DNA of 64,000 nucleotides, taken from Trifolium pratense (taxonomy: Eukaryota; Streptophyta; Magnoliopsida; Fabales; Fabaceae). A program made the position numbers and the translations under genes. Numbering within the stretch: the stretch's first letter is position 1; each line of letters begins with the position of its first letter. Under the pieces are notes generated by a model, which worked only from the letters and a program-made list of their open reading frames with translations, was not told the origin of the DNA and ran no database searches. Positions 11,601 to 25,149 of the stretch are shown piece after piece. The stretch covers positions 22,912,127-22,976,126 of the forward strand of contig NC_060062.1 of assembly GCF_020283565.1 (NCBI RefSeq). Direction: 5' to 3'.

Positions 11601-14600
11601 AAGATGCCGTTAAAAGATCTAGCTTTTTTGAAGTTCCTCCTTTTCTCCACCCAAAACATGTTGGTGATATATCAAAAGGAATGGCTGAAGCTGATCACAA
11701 GATTCTTAAAGCTGAGGTACATGGAATATATTTATTGTTCTCCTTCCTTTCCCCTCTTGTTCTCATTTCACAACTTTGCGGTCATCTACGTTTGTTTCTG
11801 ATGAGATTTATAAGTTTTCTGCTGTATAAGTTATGTTGAAATGGTTATATATCGGTCAAACTTATTCATTCAATGTTGAAATTCAGTTGAAACTTGGGTC
11901 TCAATACTATTTCTATATGGAGACACAAACTGCACTTGCTGTGCCAGACGAGGATAATTGCATTACAGTTTACTCTTCAAATCAATTCCCGGAGTTTACT
12001 CATTCTACTATAGCAAGTTGCCTTGGTATTCCTGAGAATAATGTTCGAGTAATTACAAGAAGGGTTGGGGGCGGTTTTGGAGGAAAGACCATAAAAGCAA
12101 TATCTGTAAGTATGAAGTTGTAAATTATTTTTTAAAGATTCTTAGAATTGAGTATTGGGCCAAACTCAACCCTACAAAACCGGCTTAAACCGGATTGTAA
12201 GGTGACGATTGCCTCTACTTTATTATAAACTCACATTCAGGTCATCTCGTTACAAATTTCATGTGGCGATTTTTCGAAGAGTCACATGGGTGCTTACTTA
12301 ATACTAAACTGTACATGCTAAGATTTCAATTACATATCATGCAGTTTGCTACATCTTGTGCACTTGCAGCACATAAATTATGTCGCCCTGTCAGGATGTA
12401 TTTAAATCGAAAGACCGATATGATAATGGCAGGAGGACGGCATCCCATGAAGATAACATACAATGTTGGGTTCAAGAATGACGGGAAAATTACTGCATTA
12501 GAACTTGATATATTGGTCGATGCTGGTATATATGTGGATATAAGTGTAGCATTGCCACATAACATAGTTACTGCACTAAAAAAGTATGATTGGGGTGCGC
12601 TATCTTTTGATATAAAGGTATGCAGAACAAATCTTCCCAGTAGATCTGCAATGAGGGGCCCTGGGGAATTGCAGGGATCATTTATTGCTGAAGCTGTTAT
12701 AGAAAATGTTGCAGCTACACTTTCAATTGATGTAGATTCTGTCAGAAGCATTAATCTTCACACACACAAAAGTCTTCAATCATTCTATGATCATTGTTAT
12801 GGCGAACCTTTTGAGTATACCTTGCCATCAATATGGAGTAAGTTAGCTGTTTCTGCAAATTATGAACAAAGAACCGAAATGGTGAAAGAGTTTAACAGAA
12901 GTAGTATTTGGAGAAAAAGGGGAATTTCTCGCGTACCAGTTGTGTATCAACTGACTCTAAGATCAACTCCTGGAAAAGTTAGTATTCTGTCAGATGGGTC
13001 TGTTGTTGTTGAAGTTGGAGGCATTGAATTGGGTCAGGGTCTCTGGACAAAGGTGAAACAAATGGCTGCATTCGCCCTTGGTACAATTCAATGTGATGGG
13101 ACTGGAAGCCTTTTGGAGAAAATAAGGGTTGTACAAGCTGATACAGTGAGCTTGATCCAAGGGGGCTACACTGCTGGGAGCACCACATCGGAGTTATGCT
13201 GTGAAGCAGTTCGACTTAGCTGTGATATCTTGGTTGAGAGGTTGAAGCCTCTCAAGAAAAAGCTGCACGAAAAAATGGGCTCTATCAAGTGGGAGGAACT
13301 TATTCTTAAGGTAGCTATACTACCCTAAAATAATAGGGCTTAATTTCAAATGTTGTTAGATTTTCCTCTCGAGGAGGAAAGTTCCAAGACATAAAAATAT
13401 TTAATTTTATGTTGCTGACTATTTATCAATCTACAGGCATACATGCAATCTGTAAACTTGTCAGCGTCTTCATTTTATGTACCCAACAATAACTCGACGA
13501 TGTACCTTAATTATGGTGCTGCAGTAAGTGAGGTATTTTATTTCCATATACACATCTCAAACCTTCATGGTATAATAAGTTCATTAAAAGCTATTTTTTA
13601 TGTTAAGTACTTAAATTGTCACACGTGCCATATTACTGAAGTAACTGAGTCGAATTATTATATATTATTGTTCTAACTAGTGAAAATTATTTCTCAGGTG
13701 GAAATAGATCTTCTGACCGGAGAAACCAGATTTCTTCAAACAGATATTATCTATGATTGTGGGCAGAGTCTAAACCCTGCTGTGGATTTAGGACAGGTAT
13801 GCTAATTACATATTTGCTTTACAAGCTCAACCCTAATCAAAGACTATCTCAACATAAGAGTTGGAGGGCTATGAATATTTTTATCTTCTCTCTTCTTCCC
13901 TTGCAAACCAAACAAAATGAGGGTTCCTTTTCATAGCCTCCTTTCAACCAAACACCATAATATATATAAACACGCAAGGGATGGACCAGTTTGGTTTGTT
14001 CTCCTGAATCAGTTAATAACAATATGATACCATCCTGCAGATTGAAGGCGGTTTTGTCCAGGGATTGGGGTTCTTCATGCTTGAAGAATATGAAACAGAC
14101 CGTAATGGTTTGTCGTTGGCAGACGGCACATGGAACTACAAAATCCCAACAATAGACACTATCCCTCAAGAGTTTAATGTTCAAATTCTCAACAGTGGAC
14201 ATCATCAACACCGTGTGCTTTCCTCAAAGGGTATGGATCAAGGCGTTATAAATTCATATCACTTATCTTTCAATAGTATGAAAAAATGGATTGTTAGTTG
14301 TAACAACTTATAAGCATTTTGCAGTTCATGTTGTTTTTTGTGAGTTAATGAAGTCGAGAAAGCTTCATGCGAATCAGTTTAAAATTCTTAATTACAACAT
14401 CTAAAACATTCTCTCATCATTAGATGAGATTTTATAGTTTAAAACTCTTAATTGAGAAAATGATATGAAATCTGTGTTGCAGCTTCTGGCGAGCCTCCCC
14501 TACTACTAGCAGTTTCAGTTCACTGTGCAACAAGAGCGGCTATCAAAGAAGCAAGGAAACAGCTTCTTTCATGGAGTGACTTGGATGAACCTGATTCAAT

Positions 14601-14700
14601 ATTTCAATTGCGCGTTCCTGCAACCATGCCTGTGGTAAAGGAACTTAGTGGACTTGACATTGTAGAACGATACCTGAAATGGAAGATGGGCAGGGTGTAA
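8607..14700 (+). CDS. Aldehyde oxidase copy B, complete, ten exons
   Basis: Exons: 8607-8760, 9252-10949, 11133-11392, 11507-11716, 11887-12105, 12345-13310, 13437-13532, 13698-13796, 14041-14230, 14483-14700. All introns are GT-AG and all phases agree, giving 1,369 residues, the usual size of plant aldehyde oxidases. Order of domains: N-terminal 2Fe-2S (GCGEG-GCGAC, then SSC), helical 2Fe-2S (CGFCTPGM and CRCTGYRP), FAD domain ([10 protein letters not shown]), then the Moco domain with GGGFGGK (about 835-841), [26 protein letters not shown] and the catalytic-type GEP with Glu near 1301. These are aldehyde oxidase hallmarks; xanthine dehydrogenase is a relative, but its substrate-pocket motifs differ. 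The ATG context AATCAGTATGGATGTGAAG is shared with copy C and fixes the start. Molybdopterin sulfuration by a cofactor sulfurase is expected from the family. The physiological aldehyde is unknown. Confidence 0.96.
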
Positions 14701-14754
14701 AAGTGCTTATTATGCTTTAAATTTCAGAAGATTGGTTTTAATACTTGTATACTT

Positions 14755-14965
14755 ACAATAAGACACAGGTAGCTTTTGCAACAAGGAAAAGGATATTCTC
14801 TCATTTGGAAACTTCATGTAATATTATTGTCATCTTGAACTTTGGTTGTATATTTTGAGGTATATTTACAATAAGACACAAGATAGCTCAGGAGGGTAGC
14901 TTTTGCCACAAGGAAAAGGACATGCTGGATAACAAAGTGGATTCTCCCATCTTGGAACTTCATGT
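14755..14965 (+). repeat. Duplicated segment in the 3' region of copy B
   Basis: The phrase ACAATAAGACACA followed by TAGCTTTTGC.ACAAGGAAAAGGA and ACTTCATGTAATATT occurs twice, near 14755-14830 and 14868-14975. Copy C has it once, at 33610-33690. It is probably a duplication within the 3' untranslated region of copy B. Confidence 0.7.
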
Positions 14966-15399
14966 AATATTGTAATATTTATAGTATTGATTTATGTATT
15001 AAAATATTCATTGATGAAATGGTACTAGAATAATTATTCAGTTGAGTGAACACTTTGAATTTATGGAACCATTCTTTCATTTTCAAAATTGATTACAATA
15101 TAAATTGTGGATCAAGTCTATTTATAGACCAGTTAACCTGCACACATGCTTCAACAATCTGTAACTAACTTACATGGTTTTGATAGGCTATGTGAGGTCT
15201 ACTAGTGGTATAACATAACATAACTTCCTTACAACATTCTAGAGTTGCTATTAAGTAATTGAAATGAAATAACATAACTTGGTTCATAGAGAAGTAAATC
15301 TGAAAACAAAAACATCTTATATTCCAGAACTTAAACTTTGATAAATGATAAATAATAATGCTAGCAAACAATGCATCCATGATGCAAGAAGTATTTCTT

Positions 15400-16510
15400 C
15401 TTTATGTCACTGAACAAAACAACTTGTTTTCTTTCTCAATGATGGACTTGAAAATACGATCGAGGCAACAACATTAGTAAGCACTTTATGAAAACCATCT
15501 TACTTTATCTTTCCTGAGTTGCGTGCAGTTTTCTACAACATGCTCTACTCCCTTCAATGTGACATTAGTACAACACAGTAATACTAGTTGAAGTCCATGG
15601 AAACTCTTTGAAATCACATAAAGTGTTTGATCATCAACTTCTGTAAATGATAAGTTCAACACCTCCAGTTTCGGCACTTCAAAGTTCATTTCAAGCAGCT
15701 TCACATTTGAACAGAAGGATAAGTTCAAATGTCTAATGTTACAGCACATTCTTAAAACTTGAGCAATACCTTCTTCTATGCCACAATAATGGCTCAAATC
15801 AAGCAACTGTAAATTTGGGGAAACGGAAGCAAACATTATGATGTTTTCATCTGTTAACCATTGATTGTGAGCCAAACGGAGATACTTTAATTGAGGGTGT
15901 GCAGTAAAATCCATCAAAGATCTAGAACTCTCTAGACTCTTTTTCCCAATTTCTGTGTGTTCCATTTTGATATCACTAAGTGAAGGACAACTCTTAATGA
16001 GTGCAAAGACGGCAGATATTGTGAGTAATGAACAAGTCAAAGTTTATAGATACCAAATCACCCAGAAACAAAGACAGCTCCACAACATGTGTATCAGTCA
16101 GAAAAACAGCATTTTGAAAGATCCAAATATTGGAAATGTTGACACTTGGATAACAAATAAAAGATTCCAGAATAACTATAACCGGTGCAATCTTGGAGAG
16201 CAAGTCTCGTTAAAGGAAGACATTCGTTTGCAATAGAGAAGAGCAAGTCATCGGAAATATTGGAAGACAACAAATCAAAACAAGTCAAGTACTTCAAAGT
16301 ACTCACCAAGGAGGCAATGAATTGTGAAGTAATGTAAGATGTTATTGGCTTGTATACTAATGACTTGTTTAAGTGCAGTTGTGGCACGGTTGAACATGGT
16401 AACACAGTTGCAGCTAATAGAAATAATAGAAATATAAAAGCTATTTCAAACCTTCCTGATAAAATCACAATGCAAGTGACAAGATTATCAATAATGTAAT
16501 AAATAATCAA
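15400..16510 (-). pseudogene. F-box/LRR (RNI-like) protein pseudogene
   Basis: On the minus strand three overlapping frames together encode cysteine-containing leucine-rich repeats of the plant F-box/LRR type, for example LRLAHNQWLTDENIIMFA, NIRHLNLSFCSNVKLLEM and LEVLNLSFTEVDD. Reading shifts frame near 16095 (after FQYLDLSKCCF), near 16035 (between a DLVSINFD-like stretch and CSLLTISAVFALIKS) and near 15495, where a conserved NVVAS-VFSSPSLR end continues in another frame to about 15408. No F-box itself is recognisable at the N-terminal side (16420-16510). At least three shifts in one kilobase mark it as broken. An F-box ubiquitin-ligase adaptor ancestor is family-based inference. Confidence 0.8.
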
Positions 16511-16796
16511 AAAATTACAAACAGAACTAGAGGTGTACCTTTATTCGTATTGCAGATTGATATACACTTAAAAAAATAATCCAATGAACTCTTTATATAT
16601 TGATATTTTTCCTGAGAATTTATTTTGCTTCTGCTCAAAAGGAAAAGATATCATTTACTATTTTGTTTTTGGTTGGTAAAAAACAATTTTTCTTCTGACT
16701 TCTTAAAACAATTGATTACACAGTTACTTACAAATACATTACTTCTTACTCAACTCACAAGTACCCTTTTCACAAGGTAAATTCTTCGTTATCCAA

Positions 16797-18512
16797 CTTG
16801 AAGATCTTGTTTCATTACTTGAGGTCAACATTTCTTACAATTTCTTCACTGGTTCTGTACCAAAAGGTCTAATCAAGTTATTGAATTCCTCACCATCATC
16901 ATTCATGGGTAATCCTCACCTATGTGTCAATTGTTTGAGTTGCATTAAAACTAGTTATATAAATTCATGTGTCCACAAATCAACTGATCACAAATGTATC
17001 ACTAATGTTCAAATTGTAATGATAGAACTTGGATCTTCAATATTTATTTCTGTTCTGTTGCTAATGATAATTGGAAGGTATCTCCGTAGAAAGGACTCGA
17101 AAAGGACATCTGATCTTAAGCAAGTGTTTTTTAATGTAAGAGGAGAAGAAAGTTTTGAATTCACAAATGACAGTAATTACGAATTAAAGATCTCAACTGA
17201 AAAGATGTCTTCCCTTCGAGAGCAAGTGTTGGAGGCTACAGAGAACCTAAAAGATGAGTATATTATTGGGAGAGGAGCACATGGTATTGTGTACAAAGCC
17301 ATAATAGGTCAACAGGTTTGTGCTGTAAAGAAGCTTGAATTTGGACGCAACAAGTAAAGGCGGTTAAGTATCACGCGCAATGAAATTAAAGTCCTTAGGA
17401 TCATTAAGCATCAAAATCTGATCAAATATGTTGACTACTGGATTGGAAAGGACAATGGTTTAGTCTTATATGAATTCATGGAAAATGGAAGTCTTTATGA
17501 AATTTTGCATGAAAAGAAACCCGCACCACCCTTAACATGGAATGTTCGGTGTAAGACAGCAGTTGGAATTGCTCAAGGACTAGCTTATCTTCATTATGAT
17601 TGTATTCCACCAATAGTGCACTGAGACATCAAACCAAATTCTTGACAATAATATGGAGCCTATTATAGCAGGTACTGCCCTATGCAAGAAGCTGTTTCAG
17701 GATTCTAATAGTCATTCTGAAACCATGAAAAGACTTTCGTCGCACGTTGTAGGTACCCCTGGCTATATTGCACCGGGTAATTAACTCTTCATCCACAATT
17801 ACTATTGATTTTCAAACCCATTTCATAGACCATAGTAATTTGATTTCTAGGATGTGATAAAAACTTTATTTTCCAACACAGCTTGGAAGTGGAGTTTTGT
17901 CAGATAGTATTCTCTAACATGTTTGCATTGTCATCTGCAACAGAGAATGCATATGATATAGTGCCTGGAAGAAAGTCTGATGTATATAGCTATGGAGTTG
18001 TTTTGCTTGAGCTAATAACTAGAAAGAAATTATTAGTTACGTCTATAAATGATGAGGTTAACGAGATCCACATAGTGACCTGGGCTAGATCTGTAATGAT
18101 GGAAACAGGCAAGATTGAGAACATTGTTGATCCATACCTTGTAAGTGCATTTCCCAATTCAATGGCACTAACCATTCAAGTCACTGCAGTGCTTTAGTTT
18201 GATCTGGGGTGTGATGAGGTTCAATATGGTGGTGATGGACTTATAATTAAATTGATCGGAAATGGTAAGATTGCGTATGAAAAGGTTGTCGGCGTTGCAA
18301 ATTTAGTTGTTCCAAAAATAACCTATGCTTGGTCTAGTTTGATCTTTCTTCCCTCTATCACTGGTCCAATACTTACCAAACCATTCAACTGGTTTTTCCT
18401 ATCACGTTGGGGTCAATATAGACAACTGCAGAGATCCTTGTATTCACAGCCCAAATCATACTACTTTATAAACACCAATCAATCTGAGGCCACTCTCCAA
18501 ACTAGTGAATAG
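16797..18512 (+). pseudogene. PEPR-like LRR receptor kinase pseudogene (TM, kinase and linker remnant)
   Basis: It starts in the last LRR (LEDLVSLLEVNISYN), continues through a transmembrane helix (MIELGSSIFISVLLLMIIG) and a protein kinase N-lobe (GRGAHGIVYK, AVKKLEF), then breaks. A TAA stands at 17355, a TGA replaces the Arg codon of the HRD motif near 17624, and the segment that should hold DFG is deleted (about 17635-17675). The C-lobe resumes at 17944 after an intron at the same place as in the receptor kinase genes at 39697-44591 and 60172-63517. A TAG at 18195 and a deletion of the lobe's end follow. In the same frame after the TAG lies about 100 residues matching the linker of the tandem-kinase gene at 39697-44591. 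It is on the opposite strand to both intact relatives. Confidence 0.9.
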
Positions 18513-21500
18513 TTGTGGAAAAAAGTTCCAAAGAAAGGCAATAAATGGGAAGAGAGACCTTCAAAAAATTGTGTGGATGGATGGTGAACTGCATGTGCCA
18601 ACCAGGGACACTATTAGAGTGTCATGTCAACATCCATATGTAGTTAACCATTGTTCATTATCAAATTTTGTCAACTAATCTAATCATTTTTGCTGATAAG
18701 TCAGTTTTAGGTTCAACAATTTTGTTTCTGTACACATGTACAGTTCTTCCTCCAAGAATTACCATTGTTTCATTTAGGTCAAACTTGGTGTGCAACGTTT
18801 CTTGAGGATTTCTTTTAAGCTTTTGATCCATATTTACAATTTTGGCACATGTGTGTGACTTTTAGTCAAATTTGTTTACAATTATCAGTTCTTGTTAGCT
18901 TAATTTGCAACATTAAATAGAAAGTTCAGTTTACATCAAGAAGGATTTTGAAAAATGTAGTCAATTTTCCTATAACAAAAAATGTGAAAAGTGAATCTGA
19001 AACTCCATGGATGAATATGAGTTTGTGTGTGAAGGAAGGAGAAAACCAGAAGATGAGCTCAAGTTAGCTAATGGTTTATATACAAGTAGTTAGTAGTACA
19101 ACCATATAGCTTAAGTGTAGAAACTCAGTTAACTTGTTCCACAAGTAACTGAGTTTTCTCAATATCATTCACAAAAAACAAAATAGAAATATAAGTGACA
19201 TAGCTGTTTGGAAAAACAACGTGGACAAAATAAAAGAACGCAATCACAACACAAAAATATAACGTGGAAACTACAAAACCGGAGAAAAAATCACGGCCGA
19301 TAACTAGAGAATAAACACTATATGTAAATTGTGACAATAAACTTCACTCTCAACCACCCTATGCCTCAGTACACTCATACTCTCCAAAGTAAATATTTGA
19401 ACTATATCTCAAATACTCTTAAATAGCATAAGAGAAAAGAAGAAAGAACATAAATATAAACTTAGGTTGTTTATAAGTGCTACTGTTTGGTGTATTGAAA
19501 CAAGGAATTTGAGGTCTCTATATATATATACCATTGAGCTATTGAGCTCCTCCGCTCTTCACTTTTCTAAGCAATGCGGGACTTCTAAAATATAATTTCC
19601 TTGACCTTTTTTCCTTCATTAGCAATGTGGGATTTACATTACAATCAACCCCAACGCCTTCTTAGCTACTGCAAAATGATGAACCATAATAGGCAGCAAT
19701 CAAAGGCATCATGCAGGTGCATGAAAATTACTTATCGTTAGAGAAAAAAAATAAAAAATTCAAAGAATCCCATTTTGTACGGTTACTGACTATTAGGATG
19801 AAACACTTTCAGTGTCAATCTTCTAAATTTTGAAAAATTATATGGCTTCTTCTCCAAAGAAGAAACTATCTATTTATTACCAACTATCTCTAATATATAA
19901 AAAATAAAAATAAAAAACTCATCGAAACATTTCCCTAGCTCAAGTGGTTGGTGCGGTGAATGTTATAACTTTTTTTTTTACTACTAGTATTCGGTCCATT
20001 AACATTAGCGGACCTACGGGTGGGTTGAGGTGGGCCACGGCCTACCACCACCTCAATTTTTTTTTTTAATTTTTTTTTTATATATATAGTATTAATTTAA
20101 ATGTATTATTAATGAATTTAAGTCACTCAGTATATATATTTGTAGAAATATTAATTTAGTGTTTATTATCGATGATTATAAGTAACTCGGTACACATATT
20201 AGTTCAAATATTAGTGTAAATATTAGTTCATAATTAATTGAATTTATAGTATTAGATAAAATTAGCAATTAAACTAGCATATATAAATATGAAATGACAT
20301 AAAAATATATGTTTAATTAATAAAAATATATAGGTTGGTGCATTGGTATTGACTTGGGACCTGGGAGTGTGCTCCTATTGAGGTCTAAGGTTCGATTCTC
20401 CCTGGTGCTAATTTGGATGGGCTAATTTAGCTTCTTAAAAAAAAAAAAATTAATTTTTTAAGTCTCATATTTTCCATTTGTTGCAATTTTAGTCTTATCT
20501 CAATGTTTTTTTTTTTCTTTTTTGCCGTCAAAATAGCGAATTTTAATGAAAAAAAAGGTGAATTTTGGTTTCAAATTTGATATTTCATTTTAGATTCAAT
20601 GTTGAAGACAATAAATCACCTTTATGACCAAAAATCACAATTTTAGAGTAAAAATATTGATTGTTGGTACCAAAATTGTAACATATGAAAATAGAGGACC
20701 AAAAAATTCAATTTAAAAATAAGTTGAGTATTGTTCGGCCCACTCACAATATTTTTTCTGGTTCTGCCACTGTTCACCGGACCCTGCTAATATTGAATGT
20801 TATAAATTTTAGGATACCAAGTTCAGTTCCTACTTATAAACTCATTGAATTACATTGACAAAAAATGTATTTTACTTGTTTAAATTTATCATTCTTAAAA
20901 CACTCATCTTCTACTATCTTTCAATGTTTTTGTCTTTGTCTCGTACATGCAAAAGGGAATATATATTATAATTGAACAACTCCAACTAGCATAAGATATG
21001 TTAAGTTAGAAAGATTTCAAGTTTCAATATCAGCCATTGGATACTAACATACATAATGACCAACAACCAAAGCACCATGACAGTAACAAAATAGAATCGA
21101 CATTTACTATTGACTATTGAGAGATCCTCTCTCCTCATTTACATGTCATATATGCTTTTAGTTAATAATTAGTGATGTTTTTAATACCAAAAGTTGAACA
21201 TTTGAGTGACAAAGATGTGAACTTAAAAGAACAAAATGACAAGAGAAAGATGAAGCAACAAAATAGTTCCAAGTATTAACTTGAAAACAAAACAAATCGA
21301 TGAATATTAATTTTTTAAGTATTAAGTGTGAGAAAAGTAGATAATAATCCACAGTCCATAATATTAAACTCGAAAGAATACATACTACACGTCTCTAACT
21401 TGTCTTATTTGTGTATTTTATTTTTATGATAAAAAGTAAATAAATACATCCAAATTACTAGTGTCTGACATCTCATATTATAAGAGATTGATTGATCCAA

Positions 21501-22798
21501 CTATTTTGTCTTATCTTCTCCTTAAATTTAGAAGTTTGGTCAAACAAAGATACTCTTGATAAGAAATAAATTATAAAATAATCTTAAACATATTTAAATA
21601 AGATGTCGCGAGTTTTTCTAACTTAAACAAGTTCTACATTTGATCCATAATTTAAGCATACAATAATGTTAAAGTATTTTGAATTTTTTTATCATTCATT
21701 TAAATCCCGCAAAACTTGATAGAATAGTCTATTGTATTTATGTGCAGAGAATACTTAATTTTCTAAGAAAAAAAATTAAAGGAAGTAAAGTGATTGTTGG
21801 TTAATTTGTGAGTGAATTTGGATTCTAGAGATGTAAAATTAAATCACAAAAAATTATTACTGTCCCGTCTTTATAATTTATTTGACACTTTTAGTTGCAC
21901 TAATGAATATATTTTGTGAGTATTACTAATTTATTTTGTCTTAAGTTGATTGAGTTGGTAATTGATCGACTCATCTGTCATAAAAATGTGATCAACACTT
22001 GACCCTAGTTCTAGTACACATCATAATATTGGATTATCATATCTTAAATCATTCATAATTTATTTAAGTTATCTGCATTTCATGTAGTCCATTCAAACAA
22101 GTTTTTTCTTTTTTGAAGTCCATTCAAAGTTTCAATTTAACATATGTTCAAAAATTCATAAAATTAAATCATGTGTCAGGCAACTTTGAGTTCAGTTAAT
22201 TTGCAACCTAAATTTGAACAAGAGAGAGGGAAAAATTTGGATGATGGTTTCTCCACTTAAAAACTATGAGAGAAAAAACTAGAGGTAATTTTTTCTGGTT
22301 TTGATGGGGTTTGCTACTTACTATATTGAAACAGATTTTCTGATGTATATTTTTACATCATAGCTATTCGATCAAAAATATATGATTGAGATTGTTTTAA
22401 GTAAATTTATAATAGCATTAATCTAGACCGTTAAATTCATAATCAACAGTCAATATTCAAAATTACTTATTACTGCAATAAATCTGCATCCCACCGTAGA
22501 GTGAGTGGAAGATATTATCTCTTACCAAACATGCTATTAGTCAAATTCAACTTTTTTCTCTTTTCACTTTTGTTTTTGTAAGTTACCTTCATTTTTATTT
22601 AAAGTGTGTCACACTTTCAAACTCTTTCCTTAAATTCAATCGCGGTTAATATAATGCTCTTTGTCTTTTGGGTTAACAATGTTTGAGATCCTAACTTAAG
22701 TTTTAAGTTTAGTTTGATCTCATAACTTTAAACGAGTCAACTCATAATTTTTTCAATTTCTACCTTCTCTCTCCTCACAAATCAATGATTAAGATTCT
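18513..22798. other. Intergenic, AT-rich
   Basis: No gene is supported. At 19930-19960 and 20336-20452 are SINE-like phrases (GGTTGGTGCATTGG, AAGGTTCGATTCTCCCTGG, then an A-run). The stretch 20010-20790 begins with GGGTTGAGGTGGGCC and ends with GGTTCTGCCACTG, and may be a decayed transposon. 19125-19650 has no family I can name. Confidence 0.4.
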
Positions 22799-23343
22799 CA
22801 GGGGCGGACATAAGGGGGGCAAGTAGGGGCTGAGGCCCCCCTCTTGTCGTATTTTTTTTTCATATATTTGTTCTTGATATATATACACATAAATTGATAT
22901 TGGAGATATGTGTTTAAAGATTAATAACTACCGTTTGGTGCAAAACATGTACCCACAACATAGTAATTATAACAATTTACTTTAAAATATTTTGATAATA
23001 TATATTATACACTACTAAAGTTCAAATTCAATTAAGTTAATTCTGATTGTTTGCTACAAGTGAGAGATTATTTTCTGCTATGAAGATTGTGAAAAATAGG
23101 TTGAGAAACAAGATAGAAAATGAATTTCAAACTAATTATGTGATTACTTACACCGAGAGAAGAATTGCTAAAAAATTTAATACAAATTCAGTTGTTGATG
23201 ATTTTATGATATGTGTACAATTTAGATAAACAATGTGATGTATTTTTTTATTTTTTATTGGGTATATTTAAATACTATTATAATTATTATTTATTATTTA
23301 GTTATTCCAACCCCGTTTTATAAATTCCTGGATCCATCCCTAA
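22799..23343 (+). mobile_element. Decayed hAT transposon with transposase C-terminal remnant
   Basis: The ends CAGGGGCGGACATAAG and, inverted, TAGGGATGGATCCAGG resemble hAT-type TIRs, with imperfect AT-rich flanking repeats. A 60-residue frame at 23047-23229 reads ATSERLFSAMKIVKNRLRNK, the hAT C-terminal dimerisation (hATC) signature of zinc-finger MYM-like transposases. All upstream parts of the transposase are lost. It is not functional. Confidence 0.75.
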
Positions 23344-23743
23344 AAATTCTACTATTTTCTTCAAGTAATTGAGAGAGAATCGTTTGAAGAACATGTAGAC
23401 TAGTTGAAATAATGAATGAGGTCCAATATTGTAATATTGGAGGCTCATTTCTTCCATTGAAATAATTTAAAACTATTTTGGTATTGTAGTTTTCAACACA
23501 TCAAAAGTAAAGTATTTGAGTTTATGAACTTTCGATTTGTCGTTAATTAGTTAATCTGTACAAAAACATTAAAACTCAACATTAGTTTATGACCGTAAAT
23601 TTTATTTTATTTTTTAAGCAATTTATGACCGTAAATATAACCTTATTTATAACAACTACTATCATTTAAGTATTCAACAATGAATTTATTTTAGATTCGT
23701 TATTTAAAAGTATTTACTATACAATAATCCAAAAGTAAATAAT

Positions 23744-24235
23744 CAGGGGCGTCTCCGAGTTTTAAGAGACTTTGTGCAAAATATAAAAGTGGTCCTTTAA
23801 TAAAAAAAAATTATCAATTTAAATTGCATATAATATAAAAAAAATATTCTTGTAAACATATAAATTATCAATATTAAATATTGCATTAAATTAAATGGAA
23901 CAAGAAATACAAAATAATTATCTTTGTATTTAACGTCAAAAAGGAATATCATAATCTAAAATTAAATTTTATGCAAAGATTAAAATGGACTAGAACTATA
24001 TTTACGAGTATAGATAACTAATATATTGATACTCATATGATATTTATGAACATTAACAATATATAACTATTATTTTAGGGCCTAAAAATTAATCTATTAA
24101 TATACATCTAATATTTTATAAGTATAAATAATGTATAAGTAATATTATAGGACCTCAAAATTTTGAGTTGAGGCCCTCAAAATTTTGAGGCCCTATGCCG
24201 TCGCACACATCGCACATGCCTCCAAGCCGCCTCTG
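23744..24235. mobile_element. Non-autonomous hAT element
   Basis: The left end CAGGGGCGTCTCCGAG and inverted right end CAGAGGCGGCTTGGAG form imperfect TIRs. The flanks are TAAATAAT (23736-23743) and TAAATAAC (24236-24243), an 8-bp duplication with one mismatch, as expected for hAT. The 492-bp interior is AT-rich and non-coding. Confidence 0.78.
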
Positions 24236-25149
24236 TAAATAACCATATCTATAAGAAAGTCGTGCGATATAATATATTGTACAAATATTTGCATAATTTT
24301 TTTTGGGATACAATTCAAATAAGAGGATGTTTGTTATTTTTTTTAAAAAAATACATTTCAAGTCTTTTATCTTATTTTTTTTATAATATTTTGATTCTTT
24401 AACTTTTTTTGGTAACATTTTGATCTTTTATTTTTGTTTTTGTAATACTTTGGTCTTTTATTTTTTTTTATTTGTAACATATAAGTCATTTATTTTTAAA
24501 AATAATACGATAAGGGATCAAAATGTTAAAAAAAAAAAGAATAGTTTTTTTAAATGAAATGTTTAAAGTCAGACCCATAACAATATTATCAATATTTATT
24601 TAGTAAAAAAAAAATATTATGAATATTCGGATACTTTTAAAATAAGTGTCTTAAAGTAATAAAAAAATAAAAAATAAATGATGTGAGATGTCTAGAAAGT
24701 ATAAACACATGGCAGTAAAGAATCGAGTGAAGCGGCGGGAATCATAGTACTAATGTTCCCACGCTACTACTCTCATAATTTCAACTTATTTTAATTACTT
24801 TTTTGTTCTTATTCTTCTCTCTTTAAGCGGTTATTACGCAATAAGCGATTATAAACAGTACAAGATAACAGATAAATGCAGACACTGTTGGAGCGAGCTG
24901 TCCTTCCTTATTTAATTAGTTGACTCTTAGGAGAGATTCATGAATATATAGTGAAAATCTTTGATTCAAGTGAAAATCTATGAATAGTGATTAATTTTCA
25001 TTTTCTATATTAATTCCTTGCCATATATAGTGATTAGTACATCTGTATAGCATTTTCCTATTCTTCTATATTAATTCTCTTGTAAATTCAGTTTGTGACA
25101 TAGAAAATCAGATACATACATTATTACTTGTACTTCACTGAAAATCAGT
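24236..25149 (+). other. Upstream region of aldehyde oxidase copy C
   Basis: The region 24690-24880 is homologous to 8150-8355 plus 8530-8565 upstream of copy B. About 230 bp (about 24881-25108) then lacks a counterpart in copy B, before the shared leader just ahead of the ATG. T-rich runs occupy 24295-24500. No gene is seen. Confidence 0.6.

Noticed and set aside
24155..24418. 87-codon minus-strand ORF across the hAT end
   Set aside because: Lysine/asparagine-rich AT-driven frame that crosses the transposon border, with no recognisable motif.
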